The translations under genes and the position numbers were made by a program. A DNA stretch of 8,031 nt from Bog-564 sp035509915 (GTDB lineage: Bacteria > Actinomycetota > Acidimicrobiia > Acidimicrobiales > UBA8190), in contig DATKIB010000146.1 of the NCBI GenBank assembly GCA_035509915.1, positions 1 through 8,031 on the forward strand, given 5' to 3'. Below, piece after piece: positions 1-5,608 of this stretch (positions within the stretch are counted from its first letter, which is position 1; each line of letters starts with the position of its first letter). Under the pieces are notes generated by a model. The model had not been told where the DNA came from. It did not search any database and saw nothing but the letters and a program-made list of their open reading frames with translations.

Positions 1-264
1 GAGGAGGAGCCACAGGGACTCGAGCTCGGCGAGGTTGGGACCGCCACGAGCGGCTCGCCGGACCTCGACCTGCCGATCGAGGACCTGGACCTCTCCGAGC
101 GCCCCCGCAACTGCCTGAAGCGCGCCCAGGTCAACACCATCGGCGAGCTGGTGGCCCGGTCCGGCGAGGACCTGCTGGCGATCACCAACTTCGGGCAGAA
201 ATCGCTCGACGAGGTCCTCCAGCGCCTCGACGAGCGAGGGCTGTCGTTGCGAGCGAGGGACTGA
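1..264 (+). CDS. rpoA: RNA polymerase alpha subunit, C-terminal domain (5' truncated by window)
   Basis: This is the last 87 codons of the alpha subunit, read from base 1 in frame 1 to TGA at 262-264; the N-terminal assembly domain lies outside the window. The segment contains an acidic interdomain linker (about residues 1-30 here) and then the alpha-CTD, which binds UP-element DNA and activators. Matches to the family seen here are RPRNCLKRAQ (local residues 34-43), containing the equivalents of E. coli R265, N268 and C269, and NFGQKSLDEV, containing the equivalents of K298, S299 and E302. The protein ends in RGLSLRARD. The stop is only 6 nt before rplQ, the standard bacterial order at the end of the alpha operon. 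Identification is secure; only the upstream part is unseen. Confidence 0.97.
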   Translation, partial: EEEPQGLELGEVGTATSGSPDLDLPIEDLDLSERPRNCLKRAQVNTIGELVARSGEDLLAITNFGQKSLDEVLQRLDERGLSLRARD

Positions 265-270
265 GCGCCC

Positions 271-624
271 GTGCGCGGGACGCCCCGCAAGGGGAGACGG
301 CTCGGTGGCGACGCTGCGCACCAGAAGGCGATGCTCGGCAACCTCGTCGCATCTCTGGTCGCGGCCGAGTCGCTCGTCACGACCGAGGCCAAGGCCAAGG
401 CACTTCGGCCCGTGGCGGAGAAGTGCATCACCGCGGCGGTGAAGGGCGGGGTCCACCGCCAGCGCCGCGTCGTGGCGCTCATCCGGGACAAGGACATGGC
501 CCACAAGCTCTTCGAGGAGATCGGGCCGAGATATACCGACCGTCAAGGCGGCTACACCCGGATCCTGAAGCTCGGGCCTCGTCTGGGAGACAACGCGCCG
601 ATGGCACGTATAGAGCTGGTTTGA
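271..624 (+). CDS. rplQ: 50S ribosomal protein L17
   Basis: L17 is a large-subunit protein near the exit side of the ribosome. The 117-residue product is full length for the short form of the family and lacks the long C-terminal tail found in mycobacterial L17. It begins at GTG 271, with the N-terminal stretch PRKGRRLGGDAAHQKAMLGN aligning to the family start. The block KALRPVAEKCITAA follows, and the C-terminus GGYTRILKLGPRLGDNAPMA then RIELV is the canonical ending. The gap to rpoA is 6 nt, and the purine run AGGGA (256-260) inside the end of rpoA can serve as Shine-Dalgarno, so translation is probably coupled to rpoA. Codon use and GC resemble the neighbours. Confidence 0.97.
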   Translation: MRGTPRKGRRLGGDAAHQKAMLGNLVASLVAAESLVTTEAKAKALRPVAEKCITAAVKGGVHRQRRVVALIRDKDMAHKLFEEIGPRYTDRQGGYTRILKLGPRLGDNAPMARIELV

Positions 625-764
625 CGCTCTTCGACCCCGAGCCCGCCGCGCGCACCGAGTCAGCGCCGGCGGCCGGAGGGCTCGACCACGACGCCGGCGT
701 CACCTCGAACAGGGCCGGCTCCCACGAGCGCCCTGCGAAGCAGACGCCGGAGGGGGTGGTCCGG
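625..764 (+). other. rplQ-truA spacer, open in the truA frame
   Basis: This 140-nt gap has no stop in the truA frame, which stays open from well inside rplQ. A TTG at 621-623 overlaps the rplQ stop (TTGA) and would add 48 codons of low-complexity Ala/Pro/Glu sequence to TruA; I judge this unlikely because the TruA family begins near the ATG at 765. The spacer also holds the 12-bp perfect palindrome GACGCCGGCGTC (690-701), which has no loop and no following T-run, so I do not call it a terminator. No convincing promoter was seen. Confidence 0.5.
749..756 (+). promoter_or_regulatory. Shine-Dalgarno for truA
   Basis: The run GGAGGGGG ends 8 nt before ATG 765. It decides the truA start in favour of 765 over the in-frame GTG at 756, which lies on the end of the run itself, and over the distant TTG at 621. 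Confidence 0.7.
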
Positions 765-1577
765 ATGCGCCTCGTCGTGGCCTACGACGGGAGCGGGTAC
801 AGGGGCTTCGCCGCACAGGACGGACAGCGGACGGTCGCAGGCGTGCTCTCCGACGCCATCTCGACCGTGGCTCGCCATCGGGTCGAGCTCGTATGCGCGG
901 GTCGAACCGACGCCGGTGTGCACGCGTCGGGCCAGGTCGTGCACGTGGACGTGCGAGAGGACCTCTCTCCCGAGCGTCTCAGCAAGGCCGTGAACGCGAT
1001 GCTCGGCCCCGCCGTGGTCGTGCGGTCGGCTGCGCCGGCACCTCCGGGCTTCGACGCGAGGCGCTCGGCCGTGTGGCGTCGCTACCGCTACCTGGTGTGG
1101 AGCTCGCGCACGCCCGACCCGCTGCTCGCCCCGATGGCCTGGCACGTGCGCGACCAGCTCGAGCTCAAGTCGATGGCGTGCGCATCGGACTCACTGCTCG
1201 GCGAGCACGACTTCGCGGCTTTCTGCAGGAGACCGCCCGGGGTGCCCGCCGGCCAGCCGATCCCCAGACGCGTCCTCGACGCGCGCTGGAGCAAGCTGCG
1301 AGTCGACGACCTCGAGCTCCCCACCGGGCTCGAAATGCCCGGCGCGCCGGAGCCGCCCAAGCCGCCCGAGCCGCCCGGGGCCCTGCTCCGCTTCGACATC
1401 TCGGCCGAGTCGTTCTGCCACCAGATGGTGCGCTCGATCGTCGGCACCCTCGTGGACGTGGGCCGCGGGCGGCGAAGGGCGTCGGACGTGACCGGACTGC
1501 TCGCCTCGCGCGATCGCGCCCAGGCGACCACGATCGCCCCGCCGCAGGGGCTGTGCCTGGTAGGGGTCGGCTACTAA
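765..1577 (+). CDS. truA: tRNA pseudouridine(38-40) synthase TruA
   Basis: TruA converts uridines 38-40 in the anticodon stem-loop of many tRNAs to pseudouridine. The 270-residue product starts MRLVVAYDGSGYRGFAAQDG, the usual TruA opening. The catalytic aspartate is D49 in AGRTDAGVHASGQ (codon 909-911). Further family blocks are DARRSAVWRRYRYLVW, LLGEHDFAAFC and, near the C-terminus, SFCHQMVRSIVGTLVDVGRG, followed by a typical ending GLCLVGVGY. ATG 765 is chosen from its Shine-Dalgarno and family length. An oddity is the Pro-rich stretch PEPPKPPEPPG at about residues 195-205, before the LLRFDI strand; it is absent from E. coli TruA as I remember it. The gene follows rplQ on the same strand, a frequent arrangement. 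Its TAA (1575-1577) overlaps the stop of the convergent GH5 gene, leaving no space for a separate terminator. Confidence 0.95.
   Translation: MRLVVAYDGSGYRGFAAQDGQRTVAGVLSDAISTVARHRVELVCAGRTDAGVHASGQVVHVDVREDLSPERLSKAVNAMLGPAVVVRSAAPAPPGFDARRSAVWRRYRYLVWSSRTPDPLLAPMAWHVRDQLELKSMACASDSLLGEHDFAAFCRRPPGVPAGQPIPRRVLDARWSKLRVDDLELPTGLEMPGAPEPPKPPEPPGALLRFDISAESFCHQMVRSIVGTLVDVGRGRRRASDVTGLLASRDRAQATTIAPPQGLCLVGVGY
1350..1376 (+). repeat. Three 9-bp tandem repeats inside truA
   Basis: Three consecutive 9-mers, GAGCCGCCC, AAGCCGCCC and GAGCCGCCC, differ at one base and encode EPP-KPP-EPP. They form the core of the Pro-rich insert in TruA. The repeat is in frame, so copy-number change would alter loop length without breaking the gene. 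Confidence 0.9.
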
Positions 1578-4500
1578 GCGGGGGCGAAGTAGCCGAACAG
1601 ATCGGCTGCCACCCCTGCGGTCCCGGCCTGACTCGGGCCGTTGAGCACCGCGATCTGGCCGCTCGAGGAGAGCGTCCCGTACGAGGCGTTGCAGACCACG
1701 TTGAATGTGTCCTGCGGCACGTAGTTGACGTCCGCCGCGTTGGGTGGGCTCCCCCCTGCGGGGAAGACGGTGAGGAAGTTGGGCGTCGTGGGCACGTCGG
1801 TGACGTTCAGGACGACCGCGGTGGCGTCCGCGGGCACGGTGCCTATCCCCCCGATCTGAGCGACCGCCTCCGACCCGCCCGGCACCCCCACCGCACCCGA
1901 GGAGCTCCCGATCACCCGGGACGGCTCCACGGCGCTGAACAACGACCCCTGGGTGCCCGACCCGCTCGAGAAGTAGCCGTCGACGTCGATCACGAAGTCC
2001 GCCGACCCGGCCGCGTTGTACACCGAGACGTCCCCGCTGTTGCCGAGCTCCACCACCACCTTTGCCGACAGCGTCTCGCCGGCACCCCAGTTCTCGTTGG
2101 CGGCGAGCGGCTGCGTGCTACCGGTGGGCCACACCGTCGCGTAGCTCGAAGCGGTGGCGTTCGTGACGGCGATGTTCAGTACCACTGCCGACACCCCCGA
2201 CGACGGCACGCCGCCGACTCCCGAGGCTTCGACCTGGACACTGCGGCCCGCGCCCAGCGTCGACAACGACGCGTTCGGGCCCGGGACGCTCTCACCGGAA
2301 GGGCAGCTCGGCGAGCAGCGGGTGTCGGCTATGCGAGAGGGCTCGAGGGGGTGGTACTCGCCCGAAGGGGTGCCCGTCGAGGGCGCGTAGTAACCCTCGA
2401 GGTCCACCACCACGTCGACGGTCCCAGCGGCGCCCTGGGGCGCCCCGTTGAAGATGGTCACCGCGGGCGCGCCCGACTGGGAGGGGTCCGAGCCGATGCC
2501 CACCGTCACGAGGTTGTCCACCACCTGACCGTTGGTGAAGGTCACGTTGGCGGCGGTGGGCTGGGGTTGGCCGGCCGGGTAGACGGTGAGGTACCCCTGC
2601 GACCCGGAGCCGGCGACCACCGTCACGTTCAGCACGACTGCTCCCGAGCCGGTCGGGACCTGGGCGGGGATGTCCACAGTGAGAGACGAGCCGCCTGCGA
2701 GGCTCCGCCCCGTGCACTGGTTCGAAGGCGAGCCACTGGCCGACCGAGAGTCGCAGATCCTGTCGGGGACCAGCCCGTTGTAGGCCAGACCGCCGATCGG
2801 CGCGGACGTGGGCGGGGGATCGCAGACGGCGAAACCCGAATTGGCTTCGGCGAGCCCGCAGAGCACCGGCATCCCCGATGGCGAAGGTTCGGCCGTACCG
2901 TCGACCAACCACGCGTTGGTCAGGTCCCACGCGCTCGCGTACTGCAGCTGCTCCCAAGCGAAGGAGGTCCAGCCCCACCCGTGCTGGTTGGCGAAGGCGA
3001 TCACGTTGGAGTTGTAGGTGCCGTCGCTCTGCGACGGCCATCCGAATTCCGTCACCATCACCGGCATCGACGCCGAGAGCGCCACCCAGTTGTCGAGGAT
3101 CTGGGAGGGGTCGTAGGGGTCGGGGCTTGCGCAGGACGGGGGAGGGGTGCTGGGGCAGGTGTAGACGTGGGTCGCGTAGACGATGTTGGTGCCGCTCACC
3201 AACGTGGAAGGCACCGAGTTAGCCCAATTGTTGCCGCTTATGAAGACGAGGTTCTGAGCACCCGTAGAGCGCACAGCCTCGTAGAGCGCCTGCATGCCGG
3301 CCGCGGCGTAGGTGGTCCCGGTCACCGTGTCGGTCGTGGTCCCCCCGTCGAGCCATACCTGGTCGGAGATGTTGTGGGGCTCGTTGTAGAGGTCGAATGC
3401 GACGAGCGGGTTGGAGGAGTAGTGCTGTGCGACCTCGGTCCAGAACGCCGGTGACTGTGTGGCGTCGGCCATGTTGTGCGGCCCGCCGGCGGTGCATGTC
3501 GTCGGTAGGCCCACGGTGCCGAAGTCGAGGTCTATGAGCGCCACCATCCCGAGAGACGTGACCGCGTTCACCACCTTGTCGACGGTCGATTCGTAGTTGG
3601 CGTTGTAGTCGCAGTTGGTCGACAGCCAGAACTGCTCACCGACCGGGATCCGGATGAAGTTCGACCCCCAGGCCTTCGCCTCGAGGATCGACTGCTCGGT
3701 TATCCCCTGGCCGGTTGCGCTCCCCTCCAGGCCCTTGAGCACCACGCCCCGGAACACGACCGGGTGCCCGTCGGCGTCGATGATCTGGTTGCCAGAGGTG
3801 TGCAGAGGGCCGACCACACCTGCGGAGGTGCCCGCAGCGGAATGCAGCCAGGCGTCGTCGAGGTAGACCTTGTCACCGGCGGCGGTAGAGGTGACCTCGA
3901 CCGAGAGAGCCACCGAGGCGGTCGACGCGGGTGCCAGCGCGGCCACGGGTGTGGCCTTGGTCCAGCTGCCGGTCACCGCCTGGCTCTGGGGCCCGAACAC
4001 AGCGTCGACCAGCGTGCCGGAGGAGTTGTAGAAGGCGATCACCGTCTCGACCGCCTGGGAGCCCGTCACGGCCTCGACTGCGGCGCTCGCGGCGTATACG
4101 TGCCCGCCGGTCGCCTGCACCAGCCCTCCGGCGGAGGGCGATCCCGAGGCGGCAGACATCGGCTGGTTGCCGGTGCTGGTCATCGCGAGCGCGCCGGGAG
4201 CCGAGTAGCCGGCGGAGGCGACCCATGACAAGGTCGAATTGGATCCCACCCACCCACCGGTCGAGGTGGTGAAGTTGGCCTGGTTCCCCACGAGCAGGTT
4301 TTGCGCCAGGCTCGCAGACGCCCGCTCGGTGCCGATGGCTGGCAGCACTCCCCCTCCCCGCGATGCGACCACGCCTAGGGCCATGCCGCAGGAGAGACCC
4401 AGCACGAGCCCGAGCACGAGCCCGATCCGCGTCCGCCTGCCAAGGGTGCCGATCCGCCGCAGGACCATTCCCCGTCGGAGCCGAGGGCTCCACGGTATGC

Positions 4501-4603
4501 CTGGTGGAGCGCCTGCGCGCTCGGGGGCACCCTTTCGTCGCAGGGCGTGTCTGAGGCGGCCGGTCGGCCCGGGAGAGCCGAGGGCGTCTATGGGGGGAGG
4601 CAC
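1574..4603 (-). CDS. Exported multidomain glycoside hydrolase family 5 (cellulase-like) with C-terminal repeats
   Basis: This 1009-residue protein is probably a polysaccharide endohydrolase (cellulase or mannanase type; substrate not predictable). Residues 1-45 are Pro/Arg-rich, followed by RR-containing basic residues and a hydrophobic segment at about 60-80, an export signal or membrane anchor. Residues about 102-254 (NLLVGNQANF to YLDDAWL) resemble a jelly-roll carbohydrate-binding module. Residues about 265-600 are GH5: R318 (FIRIPV), N407-E408 (LYNEPH, acid/base), H479 and Y481 (THVY), E519 (VTEFGWP, nucleophile) and W550 (FAWEQ). The family His after the third strand is replaced by D360 (IDLDF). 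Three beta-rich repeats fill 604-1009; there is no LPXTG sorting signal. GTG 4603 has a GGGAGG Shine-Dalgarno (4616-4621, minus strand) about 11 nt upstream; ATG 4468 is the alternative start, giving a more ordinary signal peptide (964 residues). The TAG stop interlocks with the truA stop. Confidence 0.9.
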   Translation of the reverse strand: MPPPIDALGSPGPTGRLRHALRRKGAPERAGAPPGIPWSPRLRRGMVLRRIGTLGRRTRIGLVLGLVLGLSCGMALGVVASRGGGVLPAIGTERASASLAQNLLVGNQANFTTSTGGWVGSNSTLSWVASAGYSAPGALAMTSTGNQPMSAASGSPSAGGLVQATGGHVYAASAAVEAVTGSQAVETVIAFYNSSGTLVDAVFGPQSQAVTGSWTKATPVAALAPASTASVALSVEVTSTAAGDKVYLDDAWLHSAAGTSAGVVGPLHTSGNQIIDADGHPVVFRGVVLKGLEGSATGQGITEQSILEAKAWGSNFIRIPVGEQFWLSTNCDYNANYESTVDKVVNAVTSLGMVALIDLDFGTVGLPTTCTAGGPHNMADATQSPAFWTEVAQHYSSNPLVAFDLYNEPHNISDQVWLDGGTTTDTVTGTTYAAAGMQALYEAVRSTGAQNLVFISGNNWANSVPSTLVSGTNIVYATHVYTCPSTPPPSCASPDPYDPSQILDNWVALSASMPVMVTEFGWPSQSDGTYNSNVIAFANQHGWGWTSFAWEQLQYASAWDLTNAWLVDGTAEPSPSGMPVLCGLAEANSGFAVCDPPPTSAPIGGLAYNGLVPDRICDSRSASGSPSNQCTGRSLAGGSSLTVDIPAQVPTGSGAVVLNVTVVAGSGSQGYLTVYPAGQPQPTAANVTFTNGQVVDNLVTVGIGSDPSQSGAPAVTIFNGAPQGAAGTVDVVVDLEGYYAPSTGTPSGEYHPLEPSRIADTRCSPSCPSGESVPGPNASLSTLGAGRSVQVEASGVGGVPSSGVSAVVLNIAVTNATASSYATVWPTGSTQPLAANENWGAGETLSAKVVVELGNSGDVSVYNAAGSADFVIDVDGYFSSGSGTQGSLFSAVEPSRVIGSSSGAVGVPGGSEAVAQIGGIGTVPADATAVVLNVTDVPTTPNFLTVFPAGGSPPNAADVNYVPQDTFNVVCNASYGTLSSSGQIAVLNGPSQAGTAGVAADLFGYFAPA
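1577..1945 (-). repeat. C-terminal beta-rich repeat 3 of the GH5 protein
   Basis: Residues about 887-1009. It starts at SLFSAVEPSRVIG, contains the repeat core VPADATAVVLNVT and FLTVFPAGG, and ends in LFGYFAPA at the C-terminus. It is the most diverged copy: the DTR/DSR element of the other two copies is replaced by GSS, and it has no paired cysteines near its start. Confidence 0.8.
1967..2359 (-). repeat. C-terminal beta-rich repeat 2 of the GH5 protein
   Basis: Residues about 749-879. It starts EYHPLEPSRIADTR, has a close Cys pair (CSPSC), then GVSAVVLNIAVTNAT, YATVWPTG and the closing DVDGYF. The pattern P-S-R-x-x-D-T-R ... AVVLN-V-T ... TV-P-G ... V-D-x-x-GY is one I recognise from many actinobacterial secreted proteins; I cannot give a family name with certainty. 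Confidence 0.85.
2381..2794 (-). repeat. C-terminal beta-rich repeat 1 of the GH5 protein
   Basis: Residues about 604-741. It starts GGLAYNGLVPDRICDSR, with a second Cys 10 residues after the first, then GAVVLNVTVVAGSG, YLTVYPAGQ, ANVTF and the closing VDLEGYYAP. It follows the GH5 domain after a short linker rich in Pro and Cys. Confidence 0.85.
4401..4424 (-). repeat. 12-bp perfect tandem duplication in the export segment
   Basis: The plus-strand 12-mer AGCACGAGCCCG occurs twice back to back. On the minus strand it encodes the doubled LVLG in the hydrophobic core (GLVLGLVLGLS, about residues 61-71) of the GH5 protein. The duplication lengthens the hydrophobic helix by four residues. Confidence 0.85.
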
Positions 4604-4628
4604 TCTAGGGGGAACCTCCCAGGTGGGC

Positions 4629-4634
4629 TATCCT
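4629..4634 (+). promoter_or_regulatory. Possible -10 element for rplM operon
   Basis: TATCCT matches the TANNNT pattern and would start a leader of roughly 90 nt before rplM. A recognisable -35 is missing, so this is only a candidate. Confidence 0.2.
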
Positions 4635-4659
4635 GGTGGAACGGCGCAGACAGCTGGCA

Positions 4660-4726
4660 CCGAACCTCTTCGGCTGCTCGCCTTCGCCGCGGGCCCAGGC
4701 GGGCCCGGCCCAGATACCGAACGAGG
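4660..4726 (+). promoter_or_regulatory. Candidate structured leader (possible switch) of rplM
   Basis: Three elements are visible. Hairpin A pairs CCGAA (4660-4664) with TTCGG (4669-4673) around loop CCTC. Hairpin B is a perfect 7-bp GC stem, CGGGCCC (4690-4696) with GGGCCCG (4701-4707), loop AGGC. A second CCGAA (4717-4721) sits next to the Shine-Dalgarno GAGG (4723-4726). The segment CCTCTTCGG (4665-4673) is complementary to CCGAA-C-GAGG (4717-4726) over nine pairs with one bulged C, so it can either form hairpin A or mask the Shine-Dalgarno with hairpin B enclosed. L13 represses its own rplM-rpsI mRNA in E. coli, so leader control here would fit, but regulation is inferred from pairing only. 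Confidence 0.4.
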
Positions 4727-4727
4727 A
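4723..4727 (+). promoter_or_regulatory. Shine-Dalgarno for rplM (supports CTG start)
   Basis: GAGGA ends 6 nt before CTG 4734 and 3 nt before CTG 4731. The 6-nt spacing is near ideal for 4734, which is also where the L13 family begins. Confidence 0.6.
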
Positions 4728-4733
4728 TCCCTG

Positions 4734-5183
4734 CTGCGCACCTTCTCCCCCAAGCCCGGTGACATCGAGCGAGCCTGGCACGTCGTGGACGCCGACGGCC
4801 TGGTGCTCGGGCGGCTGGCGACCGAGGTCGCCACGCGCCTTCGTGGCAAGCACAAGCCCATATTCGCCCCCCACGTCGACACGGGCGACCATGTCGTCGT
4901 GGTGAACGCCTCCAAGGTCGTACTGACGGCCGGCAAGGCGGAGAAGGAGATCGAGTACCGCCACAGCGGCTACCCCGGAGGTCTCAAGGCCCGCAGCCTG
5001 CACACCCTGATGGCCGAGCGTCCCGAAGAGGTCGTGCGCCGTGCGGTGCGCGGGATGCTGCCCCGCACGAGGCTCGGGCGCCAGCAGCTCAGCAAGTTGA
5101 AGGTCTACGCAGGTCCCGAGCACCCTCACGAGGCCCAGCGCCCGGACGCGCTCGAGCTCCCGTCGGCTCGGGCCCGCTCGTAA
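4734..5183 (+). CDS. rplM: 50S ribosomal protein L13, probable CTG start
   Basis: L13 is an early-assembling large-subunit protein. From CTG 4734 the product is 149 residues and reads (M)RTFSPKPGDIERAWHVVDA, which aligns end-on with actinobacterial L13, then LVLGRLATEVATRLRGKHKP, DTGDHVVVVNASKVVLTAGK, HSGYPGGLKARS and the block AVRGMLPRTRLGRQQLSKLK-VYAG. No ATG, GTG or TTG occurs in frame near this position. The nearest upstream in-frame start is ATG 4590, with a possible GAGGG Shine-Dalgarno at 4580-4584. It would add 48 Gly-rich residues foreign to the family and overlap the start of the divergent GH5 gene. I therefore favour CTG 4734; a wrong base call is the other explanation. The C-terminal tail after HPHEAQRPDALEL is slightly longer than in E. 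coli. The stop TAA (5181-5183) overlaps the rpsI Shine-Dalgarno. Confidence 0.93.
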   Translation: MRTFSPKPGDIERAWHVVDADGLVLGRLATEVATRLRGKHKPIFAPHVDTGDHVVVVNASKVVLTAGKAEKEIEYRHSGYPGGLKARSLHTLMAERPEEVVRRAVRGMLPRTRLGRQQLSKLKVYAGPEHPHEAQRPDALELPSARARS

Positions 5184-5187
5184 GGAG
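5182..5187 (+). promoter_or_regulatory. Shine-Dalgarno for rpsI, overlapping the rplM stop
   Basis: AAGGAG shares two bases with the rplM TAA and lies 4 nt before ATG 5192. This indicates co-translation of L13 and S9. Confidence 0.75.
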
Positions 5188-5191
5188 CCAT

Positions 5192-5602
5192 ATGTCTCGA
5201 AGGCCGAGCCTCCCAGCCCCTATCGCGCAGGCCACCGGCCGCCGCAAGGCCGCTGTCGCGCGGGTGCGATTCCGCCCCGGCGGCGGCAAAGTGACCGTCA
5301 ACCGCAGGCCCTTCGAGCAGTACTTCACCTCTGCGACTCACAGGATGGTGGCCACCGAGCCGCTGCGGCTCACCAGCAACGCCGAGAGCTACGACATCGA
5401 CGCCACGATCGACGGCGGGGGTCTCACCGGCCAAGCCGGCGCCCTCCGACTCGGCATAGCGCGCTCCCTGGTCGAGCTCGATGGCGAGCAGCGGTCCACG
5501 CTCAAGAAGGCAGGGCTCCTCACGCGTGACGCGCGCGAAAAGGAGAGCAAGAAGTACGGGCTCAAGAAGGCCCGCAAGGCGCCGCAGTACTCGAAGCGGT
5601 AG
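5192..5602 (+). CDS. rpsI: 30S ribosomal protein S9
   Basis: S9 is a small-subunit protein whose C-terminal tail reaches the P-site tRNA. The product is 136 residues, starting at ATG 5192 with a strong Shine-Dalgarno. After a short variable N-terminus come QATGRRKAAVARVRFRPGGG, the VNRRPFEQYF block, and GGGLTGQAGALRLGIARSLV. The C-terminus KKYGLKKARKAPQYSKR has the invariant ending KR that contacts tRNA. It follows rplM by 8 nt, the near-universal L13-S9 pair, and precedes glmM by 6 nt, so a single transcript is likely. Confidence 0.98.
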   Translation: MSRRPSLPAPIAQATGRRKAAVARVRFRPGGGKVTVNRRPFEQYFTSATHRMVATEPLRLTSNAESYDIDATIDGGGLTGQAGALRLGIARSLVELDGEQRSTLKKAGLLTRDAREKESKKYGLKKARKAPQYSKR

Positions 5603-5608
5603 CTCGCA

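Larger units (their letters stand above)
4604..4733. other. Divergent intergenic region between GH5 gene and rplM
   Basis: These 130 nt must hold the start signals for both the minus-strand GH5 gene and, unless transcription enters from further upstream, the rplM operon. On the minus strand GGGAGG (4616-4621) is a plausible Shine-Dalgarno for GTG 4603. On the plus strand TATCCT (4629-4634) fits an actinobacterial -10 (TANNNT), but no good -35 lies 16-19 nt upstream. The rest, from about 4650, folds into the structured rplM leader described separately. Confidence 0.5.

Noticed and set aside
690..701. Perfect palindrome GACGCCGGCGTC as an operator
   Set aside because: It is a single GC-only palindrome in a high-GC spacer with no adjacent promoter and no second copy, so there is no support for function.
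1624..1640. CGGCC/GGCCG hairpin 47 nt after the truA stop as a terminator
   Set aside because: The stem is only 5 bp with a 7-nt loop, has no T-run and lies in GH5 coding sequence. Such stems are common by chance at this GC content.
893..3454. Long plus-strand open frame of 853 codons across the end of truA and the 3' part of the GH5 gene
   Set aside because: It reads as Arg/Gly/His-rich low-complexity protein with no family motif, and overlaps two genes supported by catalytic motifs. It is a high-GC shadow frame.
4590..4733. ATG 4590 as the start of rplM (48-residue extension)
   Set aside because: The extension is Gly-rich, has no counterpart in L13 and overlaps the GH5 start. The family N-terminus begins exactly after CTG 4734, with a suitable Shine-Dalgarno.
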